From: Limiplasma sp964416065
Lineage (GTDB): Bacteria; Bacillota; Clostridia; Christensenellales; Aristaeellaceae
Assembly: GCA_964416065.1 (NCBI GenBank)
Contig: CAYQCL010000004.1
Coordinates: 1 to 64,000, forward strand
Reading direction: 5' to 3'
DNA length: 64,000 nt
In this document: positions 35,944 through 44,368 of the stretch, piece by piece
How the letters are laid out: each line of letters starts with the position of its first letter
Numbering within the stretch: the first letter of the stretch is position 1
Position numbers and translations under genes: made by a program
Notes under the pieces: generated by a model
The model's database searches: none
The model's input: only the letters and a program-made list of their open reading frames with translations
What the model was told of the DNA's origin: nothing

Positions 35944-36998
35944 CAGCCCTTCCTCCCCGCCTTTGCCAGCCTGTCCATCTCCGCCATATAATAGCTGTTG
36001 ATATCCACCTTTTCACTGAGCAGTTTCGCCCGCTTCTCCTGCCCGCGTTCCACGAGATCGGGCATGGCAAGCAGCGCCTCGGCCTGTGCCGTGGCGCGCT
36101 CATAGCGGTCGTCGCCCTCGTTGAAGTTATACAGCAGATGAAAACGCTCCGCCTGCTCGCGCGTGCTGCCCGACACGATGGTGTTGACATAGAGCGCGTG
36201 CGTGCCCAGCACCACGGCCTCGCTGGCCATGGTCGCACCCTCCGAATACACCAGCTGGGCGAAAGCCAGCACATGATGGATCAGCTCATAGGGCGTTGTC
36301 AGCAGGTTGGGCCGAAGCGCCTCGGGCACCTCCCCCTCCGCGCTCACATAGACGCGCCCGTACTTGGACAGCCGCTTCACCAGCTCGATCTTGCCCTGAT
36401 CGTCCAGGCCGTGCTTGCCGATGTCATGGCTGGCGTTCCACGCCACGAAGCGCACAAGGATATACCTTTCGTCTGGGTTAAAGCCCACGTCGCGTAGCTT
36501 CTGCTTATCGGGTGTGAACACGGACGGATGGAGATAGAACAGCTCCTTATAGGTATCCAGCCGCTCCTGGCGGGGGCCGAGATCGGTCAGAAAGGTGCGG
36601 GGCGTGAGGATCTTGGTGGACAGGCGTTTGCAGATGCGCAGGCTGAACTTGCTTACCTCCGTATCCTCATAGATGATATGCGGCTTGCGGCTGATCCACG
36701 CGGCGACGGCGAGCATCGGCGAGGCGCGGCCGATCACTACATCCGGCTGGAAGCGCAGGGCCCGCCAGGTATGTTCTATACACAGGCCGATAAACAAAAG
36801 GCCCTTTTCAAGAATGTTTTTGCCGGTGGAACGCGCGCTTAGGACATAGGGAATGCCAAAGCTCTTCAAAAGCTCCGTGTCCCCGTCCTTTTTCACCGCA
36901 AGGGTCAGCACCCTGTCGCCGCGCTCGTTAAGCATTTTGACAATGTGGTGAAACTGATGCGCCCACGCAGGATGATCAATCGAAAGCATCACTTTCAT
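35943..36998 (-). CDS. DUF354 family protein (GT-B-like)
   Basis: 351 residues, soluble. The start MLSIDHPAWAHQFHHIVKML with RGDRVLTLAVKKD, the central PDVVIGRASPMLAVAAW and IIYEDTEVSKFS, and the late EGATMASEAVVLGTHALYVN fit DUF354, a family that looks like UDP-GlcNAc 2-epimerase/GT-B proteins of surface polysaccharide clusters. Activity not known. ATGA overlap with the upstream GT2 gene. Confidence 0.8.
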   Translation of the reverse strand: MKVMLSIDHPAWAHQFHHIVKMLNERGDRVLTLAVKKDGDTELLKSFGIPYVLSARSTGKNILEKGLLFIGLCIEHTWRALRFQPDVVIGRASPMLAVAAWISRKPHIIYEDTEVSKFSLRICKRLSTKILTPRTFLTDLGPRQERLDTYKELFYLHPSVFTPDKQKLRDVGFNPDERYILVRFVAWNASHDIGKHGLDDQGKIELVKRLSKYGRVYVSAEGEVPEALRPNLLTTPYELIHHVLAFAQLVYSEGATMASEAVVLGTHALYVNTIVSGSTREQAERFHLLYNFNEGDDRYERATAQAEALLAMPDLVERGQEKRAKLLSEKVDINSYYMAEMDRLAKAGRKG

Positions 36999-37978
36999 TG
37001 GTAAAGGATCGCCCCTTCCTCATCGGGAGTTACGGGCGCGTTTTTACGCACCTGATAAAGAATCCGATTTTCGTTTCGATTGATTCGAACCATGCTTTCC
37101 ATCGCAATGCCAAAAGAAAACATGAGTACGGCGACCAGCGTACAAAACGCGCAGATCAGACCGGCGAACAAATACCCGCTGAAATATCCCACTTTGATAT
37201 AATGGATGAGAAACATGAGCCCAAAGATCACGGCAGGAATCATAAACAGGCCGCCGATGAGGCCGAAAAACCGCATGGGATAGTAGTCGCGCATGAGGCC
37301 GATGAGAATGCCGGATGTCTTTTTCAGATACCTGCCAATGCTGCCCGCCACACGGCTTTTGCGCTGTGGGAAATAGGTAACGTCGATAGGAACCTCGCGC
37401 ATGGCGATTCCATTAAAATGGAAGCTGATGAAGCTTTCCTGCGTATAGGTAAAGCGGCCGTAAAAGTTGATTTTCAAGAGTGTTTCGCGGCTGTAGGCAC
37501 GAAAGCCGCAGCTCACATCGGAAAATTTCTGTCCGCAGAGGCGGCTGACAAGATGGTTCATGCGCGCGTTGCCCCAGCGTTTGATGACCGGCATGTGCTC
37601 GATGGGCTTGTTTTTCAGAAATCGGGAGGCTGTCACAAAATCCGCCTCGTTATTAAGAATCGGCTTGATAAGGCGGGCGATATCGCGGCTGTCGAACTGG
37701 CCGTCGCCGTCCATGTTGACCATCAGATCATAGCCGTGCTCGATCGCAAAATCCACCGCGCTGCGAAACGCCTGACCCAGTCCCTTGTTCTGCTTGTGAC
37801 GGATTACGGTCGCGCCCGCCTCGTGCGCCAGCCGCGCCGTTTCGTCGCCGCTGCCGTCATCCACCACCAAAAGGCGCACCTGATCCACGTGCTCATATTC
37901 CCGCGGGATGGATTCAAGCACCTCCTGTATCTTCTCGCCTTCATTATAGCAAGGAAGTGCAATGAGCAGCTTCAACAT
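36995..37978 (-). CDS. Glycosyltransferase family 2, polyprenyl-phosphate sugar synthase type
   Basis: 327 residues. GT2 domain (about 1-230): LIALPCYNEGEKIQEVL, LVVDDGSGDETARL, VNMDGDGQFDSRDIARL (DxD), CGFRAYSRETLLKINFYGRF; then two C-terminal helices (about 235-305). This is the DPM1/ArnC-like type that loads a sugar on undecaprenyl phosphate, a donor for GT-C enzymes such as the 729-residue neighbour. First gene of the operon; AAAGGAGGAATGG before the start, promoter at 38010. Confidence 0.88.
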   Translation of the reverse strand: MLKLLIALPCYNEGEKIQEVLESIPREYEHVDQVRLLVVDDGSGDETARLAHEAGATVIRHKQNKGLGQAFRSAVDFAIEHGYDLMVNMDGDGQFDSRDIARLIKPILNNEADFVTASRFLKNKPIEHMPVIKRWGNARMNHLVSRLCGQKFSDVSCGFRAYSRETLLKINFYGRFTYTQESFISFHFNGIAMREVPIDVTYFPQRKSRVAGSIGRYLKKTSGILIGLMRDYYPMRFFGLIGGLFMIPAVIFGLMFLIHYIKVGYFSGYLFAGLICAFCTLVAVLMFSFGIAMESMVRINRNENRILYQVRKNAPVTPDEEGAILYQ

Positions 37979-38009
37979 CCATTCCTCCTTTGCATATCAA
38001 CCCAAAGTT

Positions 38010-38038
38010 ATCATAACTTTTTTCGTACAGTCTGTCAA
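38010..38038 (-). promoter_or_regulatory. Promoter of the surface-glycan operon
   Basis: Minus strand TTGACA, 17-base spacer, TATGAT. The element, including most of the spacer, is nearly identical to the ugd promoter at 39781. Confidence 0.8.
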
Positions 38039-38054
38039 TGAAAGCGCGCTTTCC

Positions 38055-38538
38055 TTAACTCATTCTCCATGCGAACTTTGGTTCTTCGGAGGTCGGCAAA
38101 GATAAACGACGATCGCCTTCAAGCGCCTCCGGCGTGCCGATTTCAATCCGATCGGAATAGAAGGTATATTTCGCTATATAGCCGCGAACGTAAGCGCCGC
38201 CTGCGCCGCGAGCATCGTCCCCCCGCCTCCGCCCGTGAAGCGGCATATCCAGTAAATCCATAGCGCCGCGCCGGGCGGATAGCTTTGGAAGGCAATCAGC
38301 GTGTCAAAAGAAGCAGGAAGAGAGGCCGCAGGCAAGCGGCGACGCCTGCCGCCAGCCCCAAAACGAGCATCAGCCAGGCGCCCCAGGTCAGCCCTCCCAC
38401 GATCGCGAAGAAAAACAGGCCCAGCGAAACGGAGCACATGGTCAAAAGGGGAGCGTGGCAGGCACCAAATCCCCTCGCAAACGCCAGCGCATAGCCCAGC
38501 AACGAAAGCAGAAGCAGCAGTGTCAGAAAAAAAGCCAT
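38055..38538 (-). pseudogene. Remnant of a GT-C-like membrane glycosyltransferase
   Basis: Three pieces of one gene in changing frames: an N-terminal part of 80 codons (MAFFLTLLLLLSLLGYALAF..., four helices), a middle part FDTLIAFQSYPPGAALWIYW followed by LAAQAALTFA, and a C-terminal part YIAKYTFYSDRIEIG...EEPKFAWRMS. The middle piece matches LITFPSYPPGTACLLYY of the intact 22360 gene. Over 400 residues are missing between them. It abuts ugd, so it may have been the last gene of a ugd operon. Confidence 0.7.
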
Positions 38539-38543
38539 ATTTC

Positions 38544-39746
38544 TCAGTCCTTGCCAAACAGGTCGCGCGAATACACCTTATCCGCCACGTCCGCAAGCTC
38601 CTCGGAATAGCGGTTGGCGATGATGACGTCGCATGTTCGTTTAAAGGCGTCCAGATCGCGCATGACGCGGCTCCCAAAAAAGCGGTTCTCCTTCAGCGTC
38701 GGCTCATAGACCACGACCTCTACGCCCTTGGCCTTAATGCGTTTCATGACACCCTGGATGCTGGACTGGCGGAAGTTGTCGCTCCCGCTCTTCATAGTCA
38801 GGCGATACACGCCCACCACCGCCGTGGAATTTTCGGGAAAGCCCGCCCGCTCGAGGATGCGCTCGGCGATGAAGTCCTTTCGGGTACGGTTGGCGTCTAC
38901 GATCGCGCCGATGATGTTGTTGGGTACCTGGTCGTAGTTTGCCAGAAGCTGTTTGGTATCCTTGGGCAAACAATAGCCGCCGTAGCCAAAGGACGGATTG
39001 TTGTAATGCGTGCCGATGCGCGGATCGAGGCAGACGCCCTCAATGATGGCGCGGCTGTCCAGGCCGCGCACCTCCGCGTAGGTGTCCAGCTCGTTAAAAT
39101 AGCTCACGCGCAGGGCGAGATAGGTGTTGGCAAAGAGCTTCACCGCCTCGGCCTCGGTGGGATTCATGAACAGAACCGGAACGTCCTTGTCCTCCGCGCC
39201 CTCCACAAGCGCGTCGGCAAAGCGGCGCGCCGCTTCCTCAAGCGTCTGGTCCCCCTTGGGAACGCCGACGATGATCCGGCTTGGATGGAGGTTGTCATAG
39301 AGGGCATGGCCTTCCCTGAGAAATTCGGGGCTGAACAGAAGCCGCGCCTTGGGATGCGTTTGTGTAACACGTCGGACAAAGCCCACGGGCACGGTGGATT
39401 TGATCACCATCACCGCCTCGGGATGGACGCTGAGCACGGTTTGGATCACATCCTCCACGGAAGAGGTGTCGAAGTAATTCAGCTTGGGATCATAGTTGGT
39501 CGGCGTGGAGATGATGACCATCTCCGCCTCCGCATAGGCGGAGGAAGCGTCCAGCGTGGCGGTGAGGTTCAGCTCGCGACCGGCGAGGTATTCCTCGATC
39601 TCCTTATCCTGAATGGGCGATACGCGGCGGTTGATCCTCTCGACCTTTTCGGCGATCACGTCCACCGCTGTCACCTCATGATGCTGGGAGAGCAGCACCG
39701 CCATGGCCAAGCCGACATAGCCCGTTCCAGCAACCGCAATTTTCAT
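38544..39746 (-). CDS. ugd: UDP-glucose 6-dehydrogenase
   Basis: 400 residues. NAD-binding GTGYVGLA at 7-14, STPTNYD, KSTVPVGF, FSPEFLREG, and the catalytic Cys near 258 in GYGGYCLPKDTKQL; C-terminal UDP-binding part with VYRLTMKSGSDNFRQSS. Oxidises UDP-glucose to UDP-glucuronate for surface glycans. The family sometimes uses UDP-N-acetyl sugars instead, but the length and motifs fit Ugd (short, WcaJ-cluster type). Its own promoter at 39781 matches that of the glycan operon. Confidence 0.93.
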   Translation of the reverse strand: MKIAVAGTGYVGLAMAVLLSQHHEVTAVDVIAEKVERINRRVSPIQDKEIEEYLAGRELNLTATLDASSAYAEAEMVIISTPTNYDPKLNYFDTSSVEDVIQTVLSVHPEAVMVIKSTVPVGFVRRVTQTHPKARLLFSPEFLREGHALYDNLHPSRIIVGVPKGDQTLEEAARRFADALVEGAEDKDVPVLFMNPTEAEAVKLFANTYLALRVSYFNELDTYAEVRGLDSRAIIEGVCLDPRIGTHYNNPSFGYGGYCLPKDTKQLLANYDQVPNNIIGAIVDANRTRKDFIAERILERAGFPENSTAVVGVYRLTMKSGSDNFRQSSIQGVMKRIKAKGVEVVVYEPTLKENRFFGSRVMRDLDAFKRTCDVIIANRYSEELADVADKVYSRDLFGKD

Positions 39747-39780
39747 TCTTCCTCCTCCTTTTGTGCGTCAGAGTACTGCT

Positions 39781-39809
39781 ATCATAGCTTTTTTTGTACT
39801 CTCTGTCAA
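39781..39809 (-). promoter_or_regulatory. Promoter of ugd
   Basis: Minus strand TTGACA, 17 bases, TATGAT; near-duplicate of 38010-38038 (TTGACAGASWGTAC then A-run then GYTATGATA). Confidence 0.8.
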
Positions 39810-39849
39810 TGCGCGCGTCCGACACAGGGCGTTCCCCGCCGACAGGGTC

Positions 39850-39887
39850 AAAAAAAAGGGGCCGCCGCGAGAAGCTCGCGGCGACCC
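39850..39887 (-). terminator. Terminator of the feo operon
   Basis: Minus strand GGGTCGCCGCGAG-CTT-CTCGCGGCGGCCCC followed by T7. Confidence 0.88.
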
Positions 39888-39940
39888 TTTTAGGGAAAGT
39901 CGTTCGGCATGGGACGCGGCGTCCGCGCCCAGACCCTTTT

Positions 39941-40075
39941 TCAATAATGGCATTTGGAGCACTTTGAGCAGTCGCAGCCGCATTCGCCCTTGCCGCTTTT
40001 CTTGTCGCGAATCATCTTCCAGATGACCGCAGCCACAACCAGCAGGACAATGCCGCCCACAATCCACGTTGCCAT
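39941..40075 (-). CDS. FeoB-associated Cys-rich membrane protein
   Basis: 44-residue protein: one membrane helix (WIVGGIVLLVVAAVIWKMI), then a basic spacer and a Cys-rich tail (ECGCDCSKCSKCHY; five Cys). It matches the FeoB-associated family that follows feoB in many Bacillota and may act like FeoC in iron transport. ATG 40075 has AAAGGAG 8 bases upstream. Last gene of the feo operon, 26 bases after feoB. Confidence 0.85.
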   Translation of the reverse strand: MATWIVGGIVLLVVAAVIWKMIRDKKSGKGECGCDCSKCSKCHY

Positions 40076-40101
40076 ATCGCTTGCTCCTTTCTTGTCCGGC
40101 G

Positions 40102-42480
40102 TTACGCCTCCATCTTCACCTTCTGGGTGAGATGGTTTTCGTCATAGGGGTTCTTACGCACCACCATATAGACCAGCGCCGCAAGAAGCACGATCGCGAC
40201 GGCGGTTCCCAGGCCGAAGCCCGCGCCGGTAAAGAGCAGACCCAGCTGATAGACGATCAGGGCGATCACGTAGGCGAAGCCGCACTGATAGCCGATCGCG
40301 AACCAGGTCCACTTGCCGCTGTTCATCTCGCGCTTAATCGCGCCGATGGCGGCGAAGCAGGGCGCGCAGAGGAGATTGAAGATCATAAAGGCGTAGGCAG
40401 CCAGCTGACCATGCCCGTTGCTGCTTTCCTCAAAGGCGGCGTTAATCGGAGAAAGCGCTTCGGCCTTTTCGTCATCGCTCATTTCCTCGTCGTCGACAAT
40501 GTCCGCAGCGGCGATTTCCTCTTCCTCGTTATCGACGCCATAGAGCACGCCGAATACACCGACAACCTCTTCCTTGGCGACAAGGCCCATGACGGTCGCC
40601 ACGGTGGACTGCCAATTGCCAAAGCCCAGCGGAGAGAACACGGGTGCGACGGCGGAGCCGACCTTGCCCAGAATGGACTCATCCATATCCTCCACAGCGC
40701 CGAATACTACGGGGCCCTTGTCGGCTTCCTCTGCGGCGGGCTCGCCCTCAGCCTCGGCAACGATCGCCGTCTCCTCGGGCAGTTCTACCTTCTCAGGCGC
40801 CCAGCCGTAGCCGGAGAGGAACCAGATCGCGATGGAGGATACCAAGATGATCGTGCCCGCGCGCTTGATGAAGCTCCAACCACGCTCCCACATGGAGTGC
40901 AGGACGTTCTTGACGGAGGGCGCGTGGTAAGCGGGCAGCTCCATAACGAAGGGAGCGGGATCGCCGGCAAACGCCTTGGTCTTCTTGAGCATGATGCCGC
41001 TGACGACGATAGCGGCCACGCCGATGAAGTACGCGGACGTCGCGATCAGGCCGTTGTTGTGGAAAAGCGCGCCCGCAATCATGCCAATGATGGGCATCTT
41101 CGCGCCGCAGGGGATAAAGGTCGTGGTCATGATGGTCATCTTGCGATCGCGGTCCTGCTCGATGGTACGGGACGCCATGACGCCGGGAACGCCGCAACCG
41201 GAGGAGATCAGCATAGGAATGAAGCTCTTGCCGGAGAGGCCGAATTTGCGGAAAATACGATCCATGATGAAGGCGATACGCGCCATGTAGCCGACGTCCT
41301 CAAGAATAGCCAGCAGCAAAAACAGAACCAACATCTGCGGCACGAAGCCGATAACCGCGCCGACGCCGCCGATAATGCCGTCGCCAATCAGGCCGACCAG
41401 CCAATCCGCGCAGCCGATGCCCGTAAGCCAGTCCATAACCGGCGCTTGAATCCATTCGCCCACAAAGACATCGTTGGTGAAATCCGTCACAATGGTGCCG
41501 ATCGTCGTAACGGAGACGTAATAGACCAGCCACATGACGACAACGAAAATCGGTAGTGCGGCCCAGCGGTTGGTCACCACGCGGTCGATCTTGTCCGAAG
41601 CGGACAGCGCGCCCTTGGGCTTGCCCTTCTTGACGCAGGTGGACATGATCTGGTTGATGTAAGCGTAGCGCTGGTTGGTAATGATGGATTCCGCGTCGTC
41701 ATCCATTTCGTTCTCGCAGGCGCGGATGCTCTCCTCGATGGCATCCTTGATGCCCTGAGGGAGGTTGAGCTCGGCCACGACCTTCTCGTCGCGCTCGAAC
41801 AGCTTGATGGCGTACCAGCGCGCCAGATGCTCGGGCACGATGCTTCCCTCATGGACGCTGCCGTCGGCGTGATGATGATGCACGCCCTCCTGACCGTCGC
41901 GATGGGTGATCAGATCCTCGATGTGCGCCAGCGCGTGCTCGACGCTCCCGGCGAAGACGTGCGGCGGCTCGTTGGTGGTTTTCTTCGCCCCCAGCTCGGC
42001 GGCCTTCTGAGCGGCGGCCTGGCTGCCCTCGCCCTTGAGCGCGCTGGTTTCCACGATCTCGCAGCCAAGCGCGGCGCCTAGCTTCTTGAGATCGATCTTA
42101 TCGCCGTTTTTACGGGTCACGTCGATCATGTTCAGTGCCATGACCATCGGGATGCCCAACTCGCTCAGCTGCGTGCTGAGGTAAAGGTTGCGCTCGATAT
42201 TGGTCGCGTCCACGATGTTGAGGATTACGTCGGGGCGCTCGTTGACCAAGTAGCTGCGGGCCACAACCTCCTCCAACGTGTACGGGGACAGACTGTAAAT
42301 GCCGGGCAGATCCTGAATGATGACCTCCTCGCCCTTTCCCGTTCCCTTGAGGCGGCCCTCCTTCTTTTCCACCGTAACGCCCGGCCAGTTGCCGACGTAT
42401 TGGTTGGAACCTGTCAGGTCGTTGAACATGGTCGTTTTACCGCAATTCGGGTTGCCCGCGAGGGCAATTTTGATTGCCAT
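40102..42480 (-). CDS. feoB: Ferrous iron transporter B
   Basis: 792 residues. N-terminal G domain: G1 GNPNCGKTT (9-17), G3 DLPGIYSL, G4 NMID; helical GDI region; then about 9-11 helices with paired gate domains (LFLLLAILEDVGYMARIAF, SSGCGVPGVM). Takes up Fe2+ with GTP hydrolysis. Unusual extras: a His cluster (HHHHADGSVH near residue 200), an Ala/Glu-rich segment near 565-590 and an acidic DDEEMSDDEK stretch near 670. GAAGGAGGAG precedes ATG 42480. Belongs with the two feoA genes upstream. Confidence 0.96.
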   Translation of the reverse strand: MAIKIALAGNPNCGKTTMFNDLTGSNQYVGNWPGVTVEKKEGRLKGTGKGEEVIIQDLPGIYSLSPYTLEEVVARSYLVNERPDVILNIVDATNIERNLYLSTQLSELGIPMVMALNMIDVTRKNGDKIDLKKLGAALGCEIVETSALKGEGSQAAAQKAAELGAKKTTNEPPHVFAGSVEHALAHIEDLITHRDGQEGVHHHHADGSVHEGSIVPEHLARWYAIKLFERDEKVVAELNLPQGIKDAIEESIRACENEMDDDAESIITNQRYAYINQIMSTCVKKGKPKGALSASDKIDRVVTNRWAALPIFVVVMWLVYYVSVTTIGTIVTDFTNDVFVGEWIQAPVMDWLTGIGCADWLVGLIGDGIIGGVGAVIGFVPQMLVLFLLLAILEDVGYMARIAFIMDRIFRKFGLSGKSFIPMLISSGCGVPGVMASRTIEQDRDRKMTIMTTTFIPCGAKMPIIGMIAGALFHNNGLIATSAYFIGVAAIVVSGIMLKKTKAFAGDPAPFVMELPAYHAPSVKNVLHSMWERGWSFIKRAGTIILVSSIAIWFLSGYGWAPEKVELPEETAIVAEAEGEPAAEEADKGPVVFGAVEDMDESILGKVGSAVAPVFSPLGFGNWQSTVATVMGLVAKEEVVGVFGVLYGVDNEEEEIAAADIVDDEEMSDDEKAEALSPINAAFEESSNGHGQLAAYAFMIFNLLCAPCFAAIGAIKREMNSGKWTWFAIGYQCGFAYVIALIVYQLGLLFTGAGFGLGTAVAIVLLAALVYMVVRKNPYDENHLTQKVKMEA

Positions 42481-42534
42481 ACCAGCTTCTCCTCCTTCAA
42501 AAGTTCGTCAAGACTAATTCACAGGCAAACGGAA

Positions 42535-42756
42535 TTATTCCACTTCAATCATTTCCGCGTCGCCCTTGCGAACGGAAAGCTCATAGCCACGCACGGTCAA
42601 CTCCATAGGATCGCCCAAAGGGGCAACCTTGCGCACGTAAACCTCTGTTCCCTTGGTAAGGCCCATGTCCATGATGCGGCGCTTGAGCGCGCCCTCGCCA
42701 TTAAGACGCTTGATCGTCGCGGTTTCTCCAATTTTGACATCCCGAAGCGTTTTCAT
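42535..42756 (-). CDS. feoA: FeoA family protein (second copy)
   Basis: 73 residues, SH3-like FeoA fold: TIKRLNGEGALKRRIMDMGLTKGTEVYVRK and ends LSVRKGDAEMIEVE. Cytoplasmic partner of FeoB. Encoded between the first feoA-like gene and feoB; ATG 42756 with AAGGAGGAC upstream. Confidence 0.9.
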   Translation of the reverse strand: MKTLRDVKIGETATIKRLNGEGALKRRIMDMGLTKGTEVYVRKVAPLGDPMELTVRGYELSVRKGDAEMIEVE

Positions 42757-42769
42757 TCCTTTGTCCTCC

Positions 42770-42982
42770 TTACACCATAATGCGCATCGCCATGGTTTTG
42801 TCCAGAGCCACGCGGCTGTTCTTGATGTTGAGAATCATGTTGCCTCCCAGCTCGTTGACCACCGTTACCGTTTCACCGACCACGAAGCCTAGCTCAGCCA
42901 GGTGCCTTCTTACCTCATCGCGGCCCGTGATCTTACGAATCACATTTACATCGCCTACGCCTGCCATCGCCAGCGGCATCAT
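42770..42982 (-). CDS. feoA: FeoA family protein (first copy)
   Basis: 70 residues with the same SH3-like fold: VIRKITGRDEVRRHLAELGF, VVNELGGNMILNIKNSRVALD, ending MAMRIMV. It differs enough from the next FeoA that the two likely do different jobs, as in other Clostridia with feoA-feoA-feoB. Starts with tandem ATG (42982, 42979). First gene of the operon after the promoter at 43066-43094. Confidence 0.88.
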   Translation of the reverse strand: MMPLAMAGVGDVNVIRKITGRDEVRRHLAELGFVVGETVTVVNELGGNMILNIKNSRVALDKTMAMRIMV

Positions 42983-43013
42983 CAGGAACCCCGCTTTCTT
43001 TTGTTAGATTGGA

Positions 43014-43094
43014 TTAACCATGTATTCGGAAGATAGTTAGGATGATTTAACCCCTAACCACAGTAAGTTTATCACCGCTAACCATAATTGTCAA
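43014..43094 (-). promoter_or_regulatory. feo promoter with repeated GGTTAR sites
   Basis: Minus strand TTGACA (43089-43094), 17-base spacer, TAAACT (43066-43071) with TGA before it. ATGGTTAGCGGTG lies inside the spacer, GTGGTTAGGGGTTAA right after the -10, and ATGGTTAATCC about 40 bases further; GTTAGG...CCTAAC also forms an inverted repeat (43036-43058). The GGTTAG half-site resembles DtxR/IdeR-type operators (AGGTTAGSCTAACCT). Binding is inferred. Confidence 0.6.
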
Positions 43095-43121
43095 TACATG
43101 AATCTCATTTTTTCTTCGTCA

Positions 43122-44054
43122 TCACTCGGACGGCCCAGTCCCCTCCAATGACGGCTCCTTTCCCGCGAATCCCAAATACAGCCCCAGGCCCATCAACGTA
43201 AGCAAGCCGCCCAGCAGAACCGGCCAAGCGGGCACCTCGCCAAAAAGAAGCATGCTGAAGAGCATCGCGCCGACCGGCTCGCCCAGAAGAGAAAAGCTCA
43301 CAACCGTTGCCGACACGCTGGAAAGCGCGTACGCCAGCACCGCGTGCCCCAAGAGGGTGCTTCCCACAACCAGCCCCACCATATACACAAGCGCCTCCGT
43401 CGGCATCTGAAACCCTCCCGACAAGGGCAGGCACAGGCATAAAAGCAGCGCCGTCACGCCATAAAGCACGGGCGTGTAGACCTCGGCCGCCAGCGTCCGG
43501 CGAATCTCCCTTCCCGTCAGCCAATGCGCGGCCATGAGCGCCGCGCCCGCGAGAGCCAGAAGACTGCTCTTGAGCGTCTCGTCCGCAGCCGCACGCGTTT
43601 CCTGACCCGCCATGCCCGCGAGAGCGATGGTCAGCGCGCCCACGAGCGCCAGGAGCGCGCCCGGAAGTGCATGGTGCGGGATTCTTTCCCGAAAGAGCAG
43701 GTAACCCAGCAGCGCCACAAACAGCGGCTGTGTACACACTAATGCGACCGAGGCAAAGGTGCTCGTCGCGGTCAGCGAGGTAATCCAGGTGGTATAATGG
43801 CCCGCCAGGAAGACGGCCGAGAGCGCCGTCAGCGCCCATTCCCTGCCGGAGGCGCGGAACGGGATCCCCCGGTGGGCGCATTTGTACATATCAAACGGTA
43901 AAAGAAGCAGCGCGGACGCCGCCATACGCACCATCGCCACCGAAACGGGGGAAGCGCCTGCGTTCAGCGCGCCCTTGATCATGGGGCCAGAATAGCTGAC
44001 CATACAGACCGCAAAGACAATCAGCGCCATGGAAGAGCGCCGGCTTTTGTTCAT
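43122..44054 (-). CDS. EamA-family (DMT) transporter
   Basis: 310 residues, ten helices in two EamA repeats, starting MNKSRRSSMALIVFAVCMVS and with AMVRMAASALLLLPFD, FASVALVCTQPLFVALLGYL, SFSLLGEPVGAMLFSMLLFGE. A drug/metabolite exporter of unknown substrate. ATG 44054 is preceded by GAGGG and GGAGG (the latter touching the ATG). The repeat R3 lies in its upstream region. Confidence 0.88.
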   Translation of the reverse strand: MNKSRRSSMALIVFAVCMVSYSGPMIKGALNAGASPVSVAMVRMAASALLLLPFDMYKCAHRGIPFRASGREWALTALSAVFLAGHYTTWITSLTATSTFASVALVCTQPLFVALLGYLLFRERIPHHALPGALLALVGALTIALAGMAGQETRAAADETLKSSLLALAGAALMAAHWLTGREIRRTLAAEVYTPVLYGVTALLLCLCLPLSGGFQMPTEALVYMVGLVVGSTLLGHAVLAYALSSVSATVVSFSLLGEPVGAMLFSMLLFGEVPAWPVLLGGLLTLMGLGLYLGFAGKEPSLEGTGPSE

Positions 44055-44092
44055 CCTCCGTACCCTCTTTAAATCAACAGTCAATTGGGGCA

Positions 44093-44281
44093 AACCGTGC
44101 CTGGCGGCACGGTCAGGGTATCGACAAAGTGCGGGGTGCAGGGGGCTGAGTCCCCTGCTGGGGTTTGGGGCAAAGCCCCAAACCCTTACGCCGCAGCGTT
44201 TTCCAAGCGAGAGACGCGCCGGTCCAGACGGGCCGACGCTGCGGCTCTTTGCGTAAATAGGGAGTTTGTCGACAGTCTGAA
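44093..44281 (-). repeat. Dispersed intergenic repeat, copy R3
   Basis: Compact copy lacking the inserted block of R2. Read on +: hairpin CCGTGC/GCACGG, GTCAGGGTATCGACAAAGTG, GCAGGGG-GCTGAGT-CCCCTGC, GTTTGGGGC-AAA-GCCCCAAAC, then TTACGCCGCAGCG...CGCTGCGGCTCTTTGCGTAA enclosing GCGCCGGTCC/GGGCCGACGC, ending TTTGTCGAC. Lies between mnmG (end) and EamA (start). Confidence 0.8.
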
Positions 44282-44368
44282 ACCTTGCTACGCAAGGCTT
44301 CAGAACCCACCGCACATGTCGCTGGGTTCGGATTACAGTGTCAGCCGCGCCAGGGGTTTCGCCATTTT

